This document shows, in pieces, positions 8,110-16,500 of a DNA stretch of 64,000 bases. How positions within the stretch are numbered: the stretch's first letter is position 1; every line of letters starts with the position of its first letter. The position numbers and the translations under genes were made by a program. The DNA lies in contig JBKDAN010000014.1 in the NCBI GenBank assembly GCA_046316615.1, positions 1 through 64,000 on the forward strand, in the 5' to 3' direction. The stretch is from BJHL01 sp040378885. Its GTDB lineage: Bacteria > Planctomycetota > Phycisphaerae > Phycisphaerales > UBA1924. The notes under the pieces were generated by a model. It was not told where the DNA came from, did not search any database, and worked only from the letters and a program-made list of their open reading frames with translations.

Positions 8110-9078
8110 TCAACTGATTTGCGGTGCGGGCAGCGCGAGAGCACGCAATTTCGCGCTGCGGGCACGTGGGTTGGCGGCGGCTTCGGCTTCGTCGGCGGTC
8201 AGGCAGCCTTTGGTGAGGTCGGTGCAGCCGGCATTGGTGAAGCGGGCGAAGGCTTGCTTGACGGCGCGATCTTCCAGCGAGTGGAAACTGATGATCGCGA
8301 TACGTGCCCCGGGCCGCAGCCAACTGACTTTCCCCAGTGAGACTTGCTTGATGCCATCTGCAATCGCCATGAGCAGCGCCTCCAGGCTGCCCAGTTCATC
8401 ATTGACTGCGATCCGCAACGCCTGGAAGGTGCGGGTGGCGGGATCGATGCCACCTTTGGCTGGGTTCACGGGGACGACAGAGCGCACCAGATCCGCCAGT
8501 TGACCAGTGGTGAGTATCGGCGAGCGCTTGCGCGTCTCCACAAGTTTCCGCGCGATGATTCGCGCGGCGCGCTCTTCGCCGTATTCGAGCAGGATGCGCG
8601 TCAATTCAGCTTCGCTGAGTGAGGCAAGAAGTTGGGCGGCGGTAGGGCCTTCGTGCACATTCATGCGCATATCGAGGGGGCCGTCGCGCTTGAAGCTGAA
8701 GCCGCGGGACGCTTCGTCGACGTGATTGCTGGCGAAGCCCAGGTCGGCGAGGAGCATGTCGGCGGGCGTGCGCCAGGCTTCGAGGGCGTGGCTGACGGCG
8801 GCGAAGTTGCCGTGGTGGGTGCGAACGGTTGTTTGGGGGGCGGCCTGCGCGACGTGGGCTTGGGCCAAGGCAAGGTTGGCGGCGTCGGCGTCGTTGAGGA
8901 TGATGGTGCTGCCGGGCTGGGTGCGTGCGGCGATGGCAGCGGCGTGGCCCCCGAGGCCTGCGGTGCAGTCGAGGTATGTTTCGTTGGGCTGCGAGCCGGG
9001 TGCAAGGACGGTGATGCAGTGGGTGAGCAGGACCGGTGTGTGGGCGGGGTTGTGGGCGGGGGTGGACGGGGCGGGCAC
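8110..9078 (-). CDS. rsmH: 16S rRNA (cytosine(1402)-N4)-methyltransferase
   Basis: RsmH (MraW) methylates N4 of C1402 in 16S rRNA with S-adenosylmethionine. The open frame extends to 9453, but that would run through the divergent recJ gene. The family N-terminus (H-x-PVLL) appears just after a GTG at 9078, giving 322 residues, the usual length. Visible motifs are HTPVLL near the start, the SAM-binding loop LDCTAGLGGH, LADLGFASNHVDEASRGFSF, the GEERAARIIA segment and the C-terminal ISFHSLEDRAVK. No mraZ precedes it; instead recJ diverges from a spacing of about 90 bp. It heads the division cluster here. The exact start is uncertain because no ribosome-binding site is visible. Confidence 0.93.
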   Translation of the reverse strand: MPAPSTPAHNPAHTPVLLTHCITVLAPGSQPNETYLDCTAGLGGHAAAIAARTQPGSTIILNDADAANLALAQAHVAQAAPQTTVRTHHGNFAAVSHALEAWRTPADMLLADLGFASNHVDEASRGFSFKRDGPLDMRMNVHEGPTAAQLLASLSEAELTRILLEYGEERAARIIARKLVETRKRSPILTTGQLADLVRSVVPVNPAKGGIDPATRTFQALRIAVNDELGSLEALLMAIADGIKQVSLGKVSWLRPGARIAIISFHSLEDRAVKQAFARFTNAGCTDLTKGCLTADEAEAAANPRARSAKLRALALPAPQIS

Positions 9079-9166
9079 GGGGGGAGGGTACGGGGGGGGA
9101 CGGTGAACGACATGCGAAAGACGGGCGACGCGAGGGCGGGGCGCGTCCGTATCCTGCGGGGCACGG

Positions 9167-10969
9167 ATGCGAACGCATGTTGCCATTGCGAGTGAGCTGG
9201 AGGCCAAGCCGGGGGGGGCTGGTGATGTGGTGCGCGGGTTGTGCAGCGTGTGGTCGGCGCGGGCGGAAGTTGCGCGGGGGGCGGGGCTGGTGCAGCGGGT
9301 GCTGGCGGCGCGGGGGGTGTTGAGCGGGGAGGCGGCGGAGGCTTTTCTCAATCCGAAGTTGAGCGCAATGCATGGTCCGTCGCTGATGCCGGGGCTGGAT
9401 GTGGCGGCGGAGCGGTTGCTGCGAGCGGCGATGAGTGGCGAGGCGATTGTCATTTACGGCGATTATGACGTGGATGGCATTTCGGCGTCGGCGATTCTGT
9501 TTCATGCTCTGCGGGCGGTTGCGCCGCAGGCGCAGGTGCAGACGTATGTGCCGCATCGGTTGGAAGAGGGATATGGACTCAACGGCGAGAGTCTGCAGGA
9601 GCTGATGCGTCAGGGTGCGGACCTGATCGTGAGTGTGGACTGCGGCATTACGGCGGTGGAGCCGGCGCGGGTGGTGAAGCAGGCGGTGAAGGATCTGATC
9701 ATTACGGATCACCACAACCTTCCTGCAGAGGGCGCGGCGGGATTGCCTGACGCGTATGCGCTGGTGCATCCGCGCTTGCCTGGCAGCGCGTATCCGTTTG
9801 GCGAGTTGTGCGGCGCGGGGGTGGCGTTCAAGCTGGCGTGGCGCGTGATGACGATGGCGGCGGGGACGAACAAACTGCCTGAACACTTGCGTGACACGCT
9901 GCTGGAACTGCTGGGGCTGACGAGTCTGGGTGTGATCGCGGATGTGGTGCCGTTGGTGGATGAGAACCGCGTGATTGCGCGGTGGGGGCTCTCGCGCATC
10001 AAGCACAGCAAGCTGGAGGGCTTGCGTGCGCTGGTCGAGGCGAGTGACTTGGCGGGCGAGAACGTGAAAGCCGAGGATGTGGGCTTTAAGCTGGGGCCGC
10101 GGCTGAACGCGTGCGGGCGCATGGGGCATGCGCGCGAGGCGGTGGAACTGCTCACGACGGCGACGGGGGCGCGGGCGATTGCGATTGCGGAGCAGCTTTC
10201 ACAGCAGAATGATCAGCGGCGCGCAACGGAGCGGGCGATCTTTCAACAGGCGCTGGAGCTTGCGGAAGCCAGCGGCATGACGCAGAGCGATCGTCGAGCG
10301 ATTGTGCTGGCGCACGCGGATTGGCATCCGGGTGTGGTGGGCATTGTGTGTTCGCGGCTGGTCGAGAAGTTTCATCGCCCGGTGATTCTGATGCGCGAGC
10401 ATGAGGGCGTGTGTCATGGATCGGGGCGGAGCATTGATGGGTTCAGTCTGCATGCGGGGTTGCAGGCGTGCGCGGCGCACTTGACCAAGTTCGGCGGGCA
10501 TGACATGGCGGCGGGGCTGGCACTTTCGCGCGAGTCGCTCGAAGCCTTCACGCAGGCGTTCACAGAGCATGCGAATGGCGTGATCACAGAGAGTGATCTG
10601 ATCGCGAAGCATCGCTACGACACGGTGGCGAGTGTCGACGAGCTCAGTGTGCAGGCAGTTGCGCAGCTGGAGAGGCTTGCGCCGTTTGGGCGGGGCAATC
10701 CGCAGGTTCGGGTGCGGGTGCAGGGAGCGAAGGTAAACATGCGGCCTCAACTGATGGGGTCGGCGGGGAAGCACTTGTCATTTTCGATCGCGGCGTGCGC
10801 TGATGCGGCGCGAGAAAAGTCGATACGTTGCGTGGCGTGGAACTGGGGTGAGCGGGTGACGCAGATTCCGCAGGGGGCGACGATTGATGTGCTGGCGACC
10901 CCAGGCATCAACACGTGGCAGGGGCGGACGAATGTGGAGCTGGAAGTGGTGGATGTGGCGGGCGTTTGA
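9167..10969 (+). CDS. recJ: Single-stranded-DNA-specific exonuclease
   Basis: A 600-residue RecJ, normal for the family. It degrades ssDNA 5'-3' in recombination (RecF pathway), mismatch repair and base excision repair. DHH-family metal-binding motifs are present: GDYDVDG (98-104), VDCGITA (158-163), the DHH triad at 181-183, and the DHHA1 motif HGSGRS near 415. The C-terminal OB-fold region follows (PFGRGNPQVRVRVQG). It diverges from rsmH, so the two genes share a short promoter region. Nothing is missing from the active site. Confidence 0.96.
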   Translation: MRTHVAIASELEAKPGGAGDVVRGLCSVWSARAEVARGAGLVQRVLAARGVLSGEAAEAFLNPKLSAMHGPSLMPGLDVAAERLLRAAMSGEAIVIYGDYDVDGISASAILFHALRAVAPQAQVQTYVPHRLEEGYGLNGESLQELMRQGADLIVSVDCGITAVEPARVVKQAVKDLIITDHHNLPAEGAAGLPDAYALVHPRLPGSAYPFGELCGAGVAFKLAWRVMTMAAGTNKLPEHLRDTLLELLGLTSLGVIADVVPLVDENRVIARWGLSRIKHSKLEGLRALVEASDLAGENVKAEDVGFKLGPRLNACGRMGHAREAVELLTTATGARAIAIAEQLSQQNDQRRATERAIFQQALELAEASGMTQSDRRAIVLAHADWHPGVVGIVCSRLVEKFHRPVILMREHEGVCHGSGRSIDGFSLHAGLQACAAHLTKFGGHDMAAGLALSRESLEAFTQAFTEHANGVITESDLIAKHRYDTVASVDELSVQAVAQLERLAPFGRGNPQVRVRVQGAKVNMRPQLMGSAGKHLSFSIAACADAAREKSIRCVAWNWGERVTQIPQGATIDVLATPGINTWQGRTNVELEVVDVAGV

Positions 10970-11075
10970 AGGCTCGCGAGGGTGGGGCGGCTGACTTGCG
11001 GGGAGAGTGAAATTTCGTCGCGGCGGTTGGGGGTTTGTGGGAATGAGGCTGGTTGTTTCGCCGATATCGTCCGGT

Positions 11076-12089
11076 ATGCCACACGCTGCGCCTTATCCGC
11101 TTGTGTTTGAACCGATGCTCTACGCGAAGGTGTGGGGCGGTGATGCACTGGCGCGAGTGGGCAAGGCTGTGAAGCCGGGCGAGAAGATCGGCGAGAGCTG
11201 GGAGATCGCGGACTTGGCGGCGACGAGCGCGAGCGGCGCGGGTGGTGGTGCGGCACGCAGCGTGATTCGCAATGGCGCGATGGCGGGGAAGACGCTGCAT
11301 CAGGCGATCGGGGCGTGGGGGCCTGGGCTGATGGGCGATGTGGTGCCGACTTCGTCGGGCGGATTTCCGCTGCTGATCAAGTTTCTGGATGCGCGCGAGA
11401 ACTTGTCGGTGCAGGTGCACCCGAGTCCGGCGTACTGCAGGATGTATCCGCATGCGCACCTGAAGACGGAGTGCTGGTACATCTTAAGTGCGGAGAAGGG
11501 CGCCAAGATCTACAAGGGCGTGAAGCCCGGCGTCACGAAGATTGAATTCGCGGATGCGATGAGTGAGAACAACGGTGCGGGCGTTGTTGATCTGCTTGAA
11601 GCGGTGGATGCAGTGCCCGGGGAGTGTCACAACTTGCCCAGCGGCACGGTGCATGCGCTGGGTGCGGGCGTGCTGGTGGCGGAAGTGCAGACGCCCAGTG
11701 ATACAACGTTTCGCGTGTATGACTGGGGTCGCAGCGGGCGTGAACTGCATCTTGAGCAGAGCCTGATGTGCATTCAGTGGGAACAGGCGCGTGATGCAAC
11801 AAAGTTCAAGGCGGGATCGGCGCACACGCGGCTGGTGACGACCGGGTACTTTGACTTGGATGAGATGCGTCCGTCGAGCGGGCAGGCTGCACCGCTGCAA
11901 CTAGAGCCACCTGCGAAGCGGCCTTTGGTGCTGATGCTGGTGTGCGGCAGCGGGGAACTGCGCGGCGAGAACTTTGATCCGGTGGCGATCAAGACCGGTG
12001 ACACGGTGCTGCTGCCCGTGGCCAATGTGCAAGGCACCACGTTTGTCGCTCGTGAGGACAGTGCGTTGCTGCGTGCGGCTCCGCGGTGA
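11076..12089 (+). CDS. manA: Mannose-6-phosphate isomerase, class I
   Basis: Interconverts fructose-6-phosphate and mannose-6-phosphate, the entry to GDP-mannose for polysaccharide and glycan synthesis. The start at 11076 gives a 337-residue short bacterial type I enzyme beginning near the conserved VWGG (19-22). Zinc ligands are visible as Gln113 and His115 (QVHP), Glu132 (KTECWY) and His193 (SGTVHALG); the FRVYDWGR segment is also conserved. An earlier ATG at 11007 would add 23 residues without family support. It is convergent with the amidotransferase gene, with only six bases between the stops. Confidence 0.93.
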   Translation: MPHAAPYPLVFEPMLYAKVWGGDALARVGKAVKPGEKIGESWEIADLAATSASGAGGGAARSVIRNGAMAGKTLHQAIGAWGPGLMGDVVPTSSGGFPLLIKFLDARENLSVQVHPSPAYCRMYPHAHLKTECWYILSAEKGAKIYKGVKPGVTKIEFADAMSENNGAGVVDLLEAVDAVPGECHNLPSGTVHALGAGVLVAEVQTPSDTTFRVYDWGRSGRELHLEQSLMCIQWEQARDATKFKAGSAHTRLVTTGYFDLDEMRPSSGQAAPLQLEPPAKRPLVLMLVCGSGELRGENFDPVAIKTGDTVLLPVANVQGTTFVAREDSALLRAAPR

Positions 12090-12095
12090 GCGGGC

Positions 12096-12833
12096 TTATG
12101 CCGAGAGCTTGCGGTTGAGCGGGAAGCAGTAGTTGATGAGATTGACGCAGAGACGATCGCTGAGGCGGGCGTACTCGTCGTACTTCTGATCGAGCTGCAC
12201 TCGCAGTTCGCTTTCGGTGACGCCTGCGCCGCTGAGCAGATCCTTGCTCTCGGCGAAGAGCTTCTCGACGCCTGACTTGTCGCACTCAAAGTGGAAGACG
12301 CTGGCGAAGGTGCGGATGCCAGCCTTGAAGGCGACGTGCTTGGTGTGCTTGCTGGTGGCGAGCAGCGTTGCACCAGCGGGGAGGGTCTTGATTTCCTGGC
12401 CGCAACTGAAGAGCTGGTCGTGATTCCAGTGGATACCGGCGAGCAGCGGGTCGGTGTGAGCGACGGGCGTGAGGCTCATGGGATAGAAGCCGACGGCGGG
12501 CTTCTCGCGCGGGGCGACGGTGCCACCCAAGGCGTGAGCGATGAGCTGGGCGCCGAGGCAGATGCCGATGATGGGCAACTCGCGGGCGTGGGCCTGCTTG
12601 ATGAGCTCGACCTCGTGCTTCATCCAGTCGTACTTCTCGATGTCGGTGACGTTTTGCGGGCCGCCCATGATGATGAGGCCGTGCACGTTGTCGAGATCGC
12701 GCGGCGCGCCGCCTGCGCCGATGCCGTGCAGGTCGGGGCGGCGGATGTCCAGCGCGAAGCCATGGTCACGCAGCGACGCGGCGAGGCGAGCGGGAGCACC
12801 GACAACAGAATGCTGGAGAATGGTGATGGGCAT
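12096..12833 (-). CDS. Class I glutamine amidotransferase-like protein
   Basis: A 245-residue stand-alone GATase1 domain of the GuaA-amidotransferase-like kind. The nucleophile is Cys92 in GICLGAQ, and the His/Glu pair is His181 and Glu183 in the FHFE motif. No synthetase domain is attached and no synthetase is adjacent, so the substrate is unknown. Related single-domain proteins include gamma-glutamyl hydrolases and uncharacterised amidotransferases. The C-terminal 55 residues are helical and charged. It is transcribed convergently with manA and lies downstream of the exported epimerase gene on the same strand. Confidence 0.85.
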   Translation of the reverse strand: MPITILQHSVVGAPARLAASLRDHGFALDIRRPDLHGIGAGGAPRDLDNVHGLIIMGGPQNVTDIEKYDWMKHEVELIKQAHARELPIIGICLGAQLIAHALGGTVAPREKPAVGFYPMSLTPVAHTDPLLAGIHWNHDQLFSCGQEIKTLPAGATLLATSKHTKHVAFKAGIRTFASVFHFECDKSGVEKLFAESKDLLSGAGVTESELRVQLDQKYDEYARLSDRLCVNLINYCFPLNRKLSA

Positions 12834-12897
12834 AGGGGCGCAAGGATAGCGGCGGAGGGCCGGAAGTCCTCAGGCTCTATGTGCGACCCGTGAGCGA

Positions 12898-14193
12898 TCA
12901 GGGCTTGAAGGCCTTGAGCAGCGCCTGCTCCTGCTCGGGACGGAGGCCGGCACGCATGGCAGTCAGTTGGTCGATGGTGCCCGGGGCCGGACGACCGGCG
13001 GCTGTGGCATCTTCGATCATCTTGTTGCCCACGCGTGTGCGGCGCTCGACTTCCTTGGGCCACCAAGTGAGAGCATCGGTGCAGGTATCGGCGGGCGGAC
13101 GGAAGGTGAGGCCTGCGGCGATCGCCTTGGCGCAGTTGCGGCTGGCGAAGCCGGCCGTTTCGCCATCGTTGGGCACGAGGATGCCGAAGTTGACGGGCTG
13201 GTTCTGCTCACCGATGAACTGCCAGGGGGCGTAGGTGACCGTGGCAGCTTCCTTGCCGGTCGCTTTGGCGGCGGCGGCGCAGGCGGTCATGAACTCGCCC
13301 TGCGTGAGCAGCTTGTCGGTCTTGTCGTTGGGGCCGGTAGCATTGAAGATGCCGACGGTCTTGCGCTCGATGCAGTGGATGACGAACTTGGCAAGGTCGC
13401 GCACGTCGATGAACTGGACGGGGGTGTTGGCGTCGCCCGGGACGAGCATCTCGCCACCTTGGGCTGCGCGCCAGGGCCAGTAGATGAAGCGGTCGGTGGG
13501 ATCGCCGGGGCCGACGATGAAGCCGGGGCGAATGTTGGTGACTTTGCCGGGCATGGCGGCTTCGGCGGCTTGTTCGCACAGGGCTTTGAGCGGGCCGTAC
13601 TGCTCGTTGGTCACCTGCTCGCTGTCGGGCGTGGTGGTGGTGGCGATTGCGCCTGATTCATCTTCGTTGGCGATGCTGTTGTTGGCGTAGACGGAGATGG
13701 TGCTGATGAAGACGTATTGATCGCTGGCTTTGCTGAGCAGTTCCCCGCTGGCGCGAACGATGCGGGGCACGTAACCGCTGGTGTCGACGATGGCGTCCCA
13801 GCGTGTGCCGGCGGCGATGGCGTCGGCGATTTGCGACAGGCCCTTGGGGCTGGAGTCGTCGGTTTCTTCGCTGTGCTTGTCGGGGTCGCGGTTGCCGAAG
13901 AGCTTCTCAACGCCGTCGATTTCGCCGATGCGCTTTTCGGTCTTGCCGCGGTTGAAGAGCGTGAGACTGTGGCCGCGAGCTTTGGCTGCTTCGACAACGG
14001 CGGGGCCCAGGAAGCCCGTGCCGCCCAGGATGAGGATGCGGAGCGACTTGCCTGCGGGTGCAGGCTTTGCGTCGTCAACGGGGAGAGCGAAGGCGGAGCC
14101 GGCGGTGCTCATGATGAGTGCTCCGGCGGCGAGGCCAGCGGTGGTTGCAAGGAAGCTGCGACGAGTGGAAGCGGCGCTGTCGGAGAAGTTCAT
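12898..14193 (-). CDS. Tat-exported NAD-dependent epimerase/dehydratase family protein
   Basis: The start at 14193 yields 431 residues beginning with a twin-arginine signal (STRRSFLATTAG, 9-20, then a hydrophobic stretch ending AFA). The mature part has an extended-SDR Rossmann fold: GGTGFLG at 57-63 and a YVFISTISVYAN segment where the catalytic Ser/Tyr would lie. Tat export suggests that it folds and loads NAD(P) in the cytoplasm before secretion to the periplasm, as in Gfo/Idh-type planctomycete exoenzymes. The substrate is unknown, possibly a sugar or nucleotide sugar. The lysine of a canonical YxxxK is not evident close to the Tyr, so catalytic competence is uncertain. Confidence 0.85.
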   Translation of the reverse strand: MNFSDSAASTRRSFLATTAGLAAGALIMSTAGSAFALPVDDAKPAPAGKSLRILILGGTGFLGPAVVEAAKARGHSLTLFNRGKTEKRIGEIDGVEKLFGNRDPDKHSEETDDSSPKGLSQIADAIAAGTRWDAIVDTSGYVPRIVRASGELLSKASDQYVFISTISVYANNSIANEDESGAIATTTTPDSEQVTNEQYGPLKALCEQAAEAAMPGKVTNIRPGFIVGPGDPTDRFIYWPWRAAQGGEMLVPGDANTPVQFIDVRDLAKFVIHCIERKTVGIFNATGPNDKTDKLLTQGEFMTACAAAAKATGKEAATVTYAPWQFIGEQNQPVNFGILVPNDGETAGFASRNCAKAIAAGLTFRPPADTCTDALTWWPKEVERRTRVGNKMIEDATAAGRPAPGTIDQLTAMRAGLRPEQEQALLKAFKP

Positions 14194-14266
14194 GGCGACT
14201 GCTACGCGCGGCGGCGAGGGCACGTTTCATGTAACTGCAGGATTTTGCGCGCGAACAATGTGAGCC

Positions 14267-15370
14267 ATGAAGAGCGTGACGCGTCGGATGGTGGGTGCGG
14301 CCGGGGTTGTGATGGTGATGGCGGCGTGCGCATGCGCGCAGCAAGTAGACGGGGCGGCGCAGACAACAGGTGATGCGGCGAGCGCGAGCGTTCCAGTTGC
14401 GCCCGTGACGTATGCGACGCTGGAAGATGCCATCGCGGCAATCAAGCGGCCAGGCACGGTGTTGTCGGCGGAGCAAGTGGCGGAAGCGACGCGTGTGATC
14501 AGTGCGGCGCGGGAGGCGGGCGAGGCGTCGCACCGTGTGATCTACGCGGACGCGCTGCTGGCGGCGCGGCAGAACAATTATCCCAAGGCTCGCGACTTGA
14601 TGCGCGAAGTCGTGAAGCTTGCGCCCGATGACGCGGTGTATCGCATGACACATGCGGGCAATGCGTTCATGAGCATCAGCACGGCGGGGACGCTGGACAA
14701 GATGAGTCTGGCTGAAGAAGGGCGCGATGCGTATCTCGAAGCGCTGCGGATTGACAACTCGCTGCTGGAGCCGCGTATCGGGCTTGCGGAGTACTACATC
14801 CAGGCGCCGGGAATTGCGGGCGGGAGTTGGAAGAAGGCCGGTGAACACGCGCAGGCGCTGATTGATCTGCCTGAGGGGCGTGGTGAGTTCATGGGCTACA
14901 TGCTCAAGGCTCGCATCGCGATGGAGCGCGAGCAGTGGAAGACGATGAGCGAGCACTTCACGAAGGCTGAGACGGCGCGGGGCGAGAACGCGAGCCAGTT
15001 CGTGGCGATCATTTCGCACGCGAATGCGCTGCTTGATAAGAAGGAAGATGCGAAGGCGGCGCTGGCGCAGGCGGAGCGAGCGGTGCCGATGGCTGCGGCA
15101 AGTGACGCGATGGCGCTGGTGGTGGTGGGGCGATGCAAGCAGGAACTGAAGGACTGGCAAGGCGCGGTGGACACGTATGCGCAGGTGCTCGCGCTGCGAC
15201 CGGATGCGAAGTTGAGCCGGTTGGGATATGCGACGAGCCTAGAGAAGCTGGGGCGTCAGGTGGAAGCGCTGCAGCAGTTTCACGAGTTCACGAAGCGATT
15301 CCCGGAGGACCCGCTGGCGGAGAAGGCGTACGCGGGTATCGCGCGGTTGAATCGCGCGGGCGTGCGATAA
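14267..15370 (+). CDS. Secreted TPR-repeat protein
   Basis: A 367-residue protein with an N-terminal signal (hydrophobic residues 8-24 ending ACACAQ). The rest is helical with tetratricopeptide-like 34-residue units: clear ones are an Asn-Tyr-x-Lys-Ala-Arg-Asp unit near 102-135 and the units around 275-350 (DWQGAVDTYAQVLALRPDAKLS, then a GRQVEAL unit). TPR proteins scaffold complexes; the partner is unknown. It converges on the B12-riboswitch operon, 19 bp from the stop of its last gene. A cysteine at the signal end (ACACAQ) could be lipidated, but the local sequence is not a clean lipobox. Confidence 0.82.
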   Translation: MKSVTRRMVGAAGVVMVMAACACAQQVDGAAQTTGDAASASVPVAPVTYATLEDAIAAIKRPGTVLSAEQVAEATRVISAAREAGEASHRVIYADALLAARQNNYPKARDLMREVVKLAPDDAVYRMTHAGNAFMSISTAGTLDKMSLAEEGRDAYLEALRIDNSLLEPRIGLAEYYIQAPGIAGGSWKKAGEHAQALIDLPEGRGEFMGYMLKARIAMEREQWKTMSEHFTKAETARGENASQFVAIISHANALLDKKEDAKAALAQAERAVPMAAASDAMALVVVGRCKQELKDWQGAVDTYAQVLALRPDAKLSRLGYATSLEKLGRQVEALQQFHEFTKRFPEDPLAEKAYAGIARLNRAGVR

Positions 15371-15389
15371 GTGATGCAGTTTGATGCGA

Positions 15390-15635
15390 TCAGGCCTGCT
15401 GCGGCTTGTTGGCGCGGGCTTCGTTCATCACGCGTTCGCACTGGGCGTTGGACATGAGCCCGATGCGCGACTTGCCGGTTTGCACTGCAACGTGGATGTA
15501 AGGCACGCACATGCCGCAGCCGTGGCCCGCGCTGGTGGCGTCCTGGAGTTTTTCGACATCGCAGCCCAGATGCTTGCTGAGTTCGATGAGATGCTTGAAG
15601 GTGACGTTGCGGCAGATGCAGCGGTCAACACTCAT
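15390..15635 (-). CDS. BFD-like [2Fe-2S]-binding protein
   Basis: An 81-residue protein with cysteines arranged CxC (Cys6, Cys8) and CxxC (Cys40, Cys43), the four-cysteine pattern of bacterioferritin-associated ferredoxin-like domains, which bind a [2Fe-2S] cluster. An additional Cys25 is present. It is the last gene of the minus-strand operon under the cobalamin riboswitch, 19 bp after the pseudopilin gene. BFD domains usually donate electrons, for example to release iron from bacterioferritin. A role in reducing a corrinoid is speculative. No bacterioferritin is nearby. Confidence 0.85.
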   Translation of the reverse strand: MSVDRCICRNVTFKHLIELSKHLGCDVEKLQDATSAGHGCGMCVPYIHVAVQTGKSRIGLMSNAQCERVMNEARANKPQQA

Positions 15636-15654
15636 GCGGCACCTCCGCGAATGT

Positions 15655-16500
15655 TCACCATTCGCGCCAGTCGGGGACGTAGTGCGATTCGAGTGCGGTC
15701 GTGGTTGCGCCGCCCACAGAACCGATGAGGCCGGGCGTCATCCATGCGGGTTCGCCGCGCGTCGCGCGGACACTGCTGTCGGCGCGTGCAGTCACTGTCG
15801 CACCAATGACATTGCGCGACACGTTCCCGCCGTGGCGGAAGGACGTGGTTGGTGAACCGTTGATGTCCCATCCCGAGACACCATCATAAAGCAAAGGCGG
15901 ATCGAGCAAAGCGCAGTTGCGAGGACCTTGCAGGAAAATCATGGTGTCAGCGAAGACGAAAAGCGACGAAGGGATGCGGATATCGGAGAGTTTTCGCCAC
16001 GGTCGCTTGGCGATGGAGCTGGCCCAGCCAGGTGTGCGCGATGGCGAAAGGAAGTAGCCGTTGTAGCCGAAAGTGCTTGTCGGCTGGGGCGCGCCTTGTG
16101 CGCGGTAGCTGCCCCAAGGTTGGGCTGGGCATTCGAAGACACTTGTTTTGGTGAGATCGGCATCGATGAAGTCGGCGATGAAGCCAGCGCGGTGATCGAC
16201 GTATGCGGACGCGTTGCTGTCGGCGTCGACGCGACCCCACCAGTAGGTTGCGCCGCTGCCGGCGTCTTCCTCGGCGAAGCTGGCGGCGGGCATCGCGAAG
16301 TCGCGGTAGGTGTTGGCGTACATCGTCCATGCGGTAATGAGCTGGCGCTGGTTGCTGGTGCAGACGGTCTGGCGAGCGGCTGTGCGTGCGGCACCGAGTG
16401 AAGGCAGCAGCAGACCAATGAGCAGCGCGATGATGGCGATGACGATGAGCAGCTCGATGAGCGTGAAGGCGCGGCGTTGTCTGGAGGCGGGGAGCATCAT
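15655..16500 (-). CDS. Type II secretion / type IV pilin-like pseudopilin
   Basis: A 281-residue protein with a class III signal, Arg-Arg-Ala then FTLIELLIVIAIIALLIGLL. Glu16 is the conserved Glu5 of the mature pilin; the usual Gly before the cleavage site is Ala11 here. The large C-terminal domain resembles planctomycete prepilin-type proteins and keeps the FRHGG stretch of the H-X9-DG region, but the following DG is not evident. These proteins are common in multiple copies in planctomycetes, mostly with unknown roles. Its start codon overlaps the stop of the propeller gene by four bases (16497-16500), so the two are translationally coupled, which implies a joint function. Confidence 0.88.
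   Translation of the reverse strand: MMLPASRQRRAFTLIELLIVIAIIALLIGLLLPSLGAARTAARQTVCTSNQRQLITAWTMYANTYRDFAMPAASFAEEDAGSGATYWWGRVDADSNASAYVDHRAGFIADFIDADLTKTSVFECPAQPWGSYRAQGAPQPTSTFGYNGYFLSPSRTPGWASSIAKRPWRKLSDIRIPSSLFVFADTMIFLQGPRNCALLDPPLLYDGVSGWDINGSPTTSFRHGGNVSRNVIGATVTARADSSVRATRGEPAWMTPGLIGSVGGATTTALESHYVPDWREW

Noticed and set aside
9079..9453. Longer rsmH start at 9453 or 9186
   Set aside because: Both would overlap the divergent recJ coding sequence or its start, and the added residues are Pro/Thr/Arg-rich without similarity to the RsmH N-terminus.
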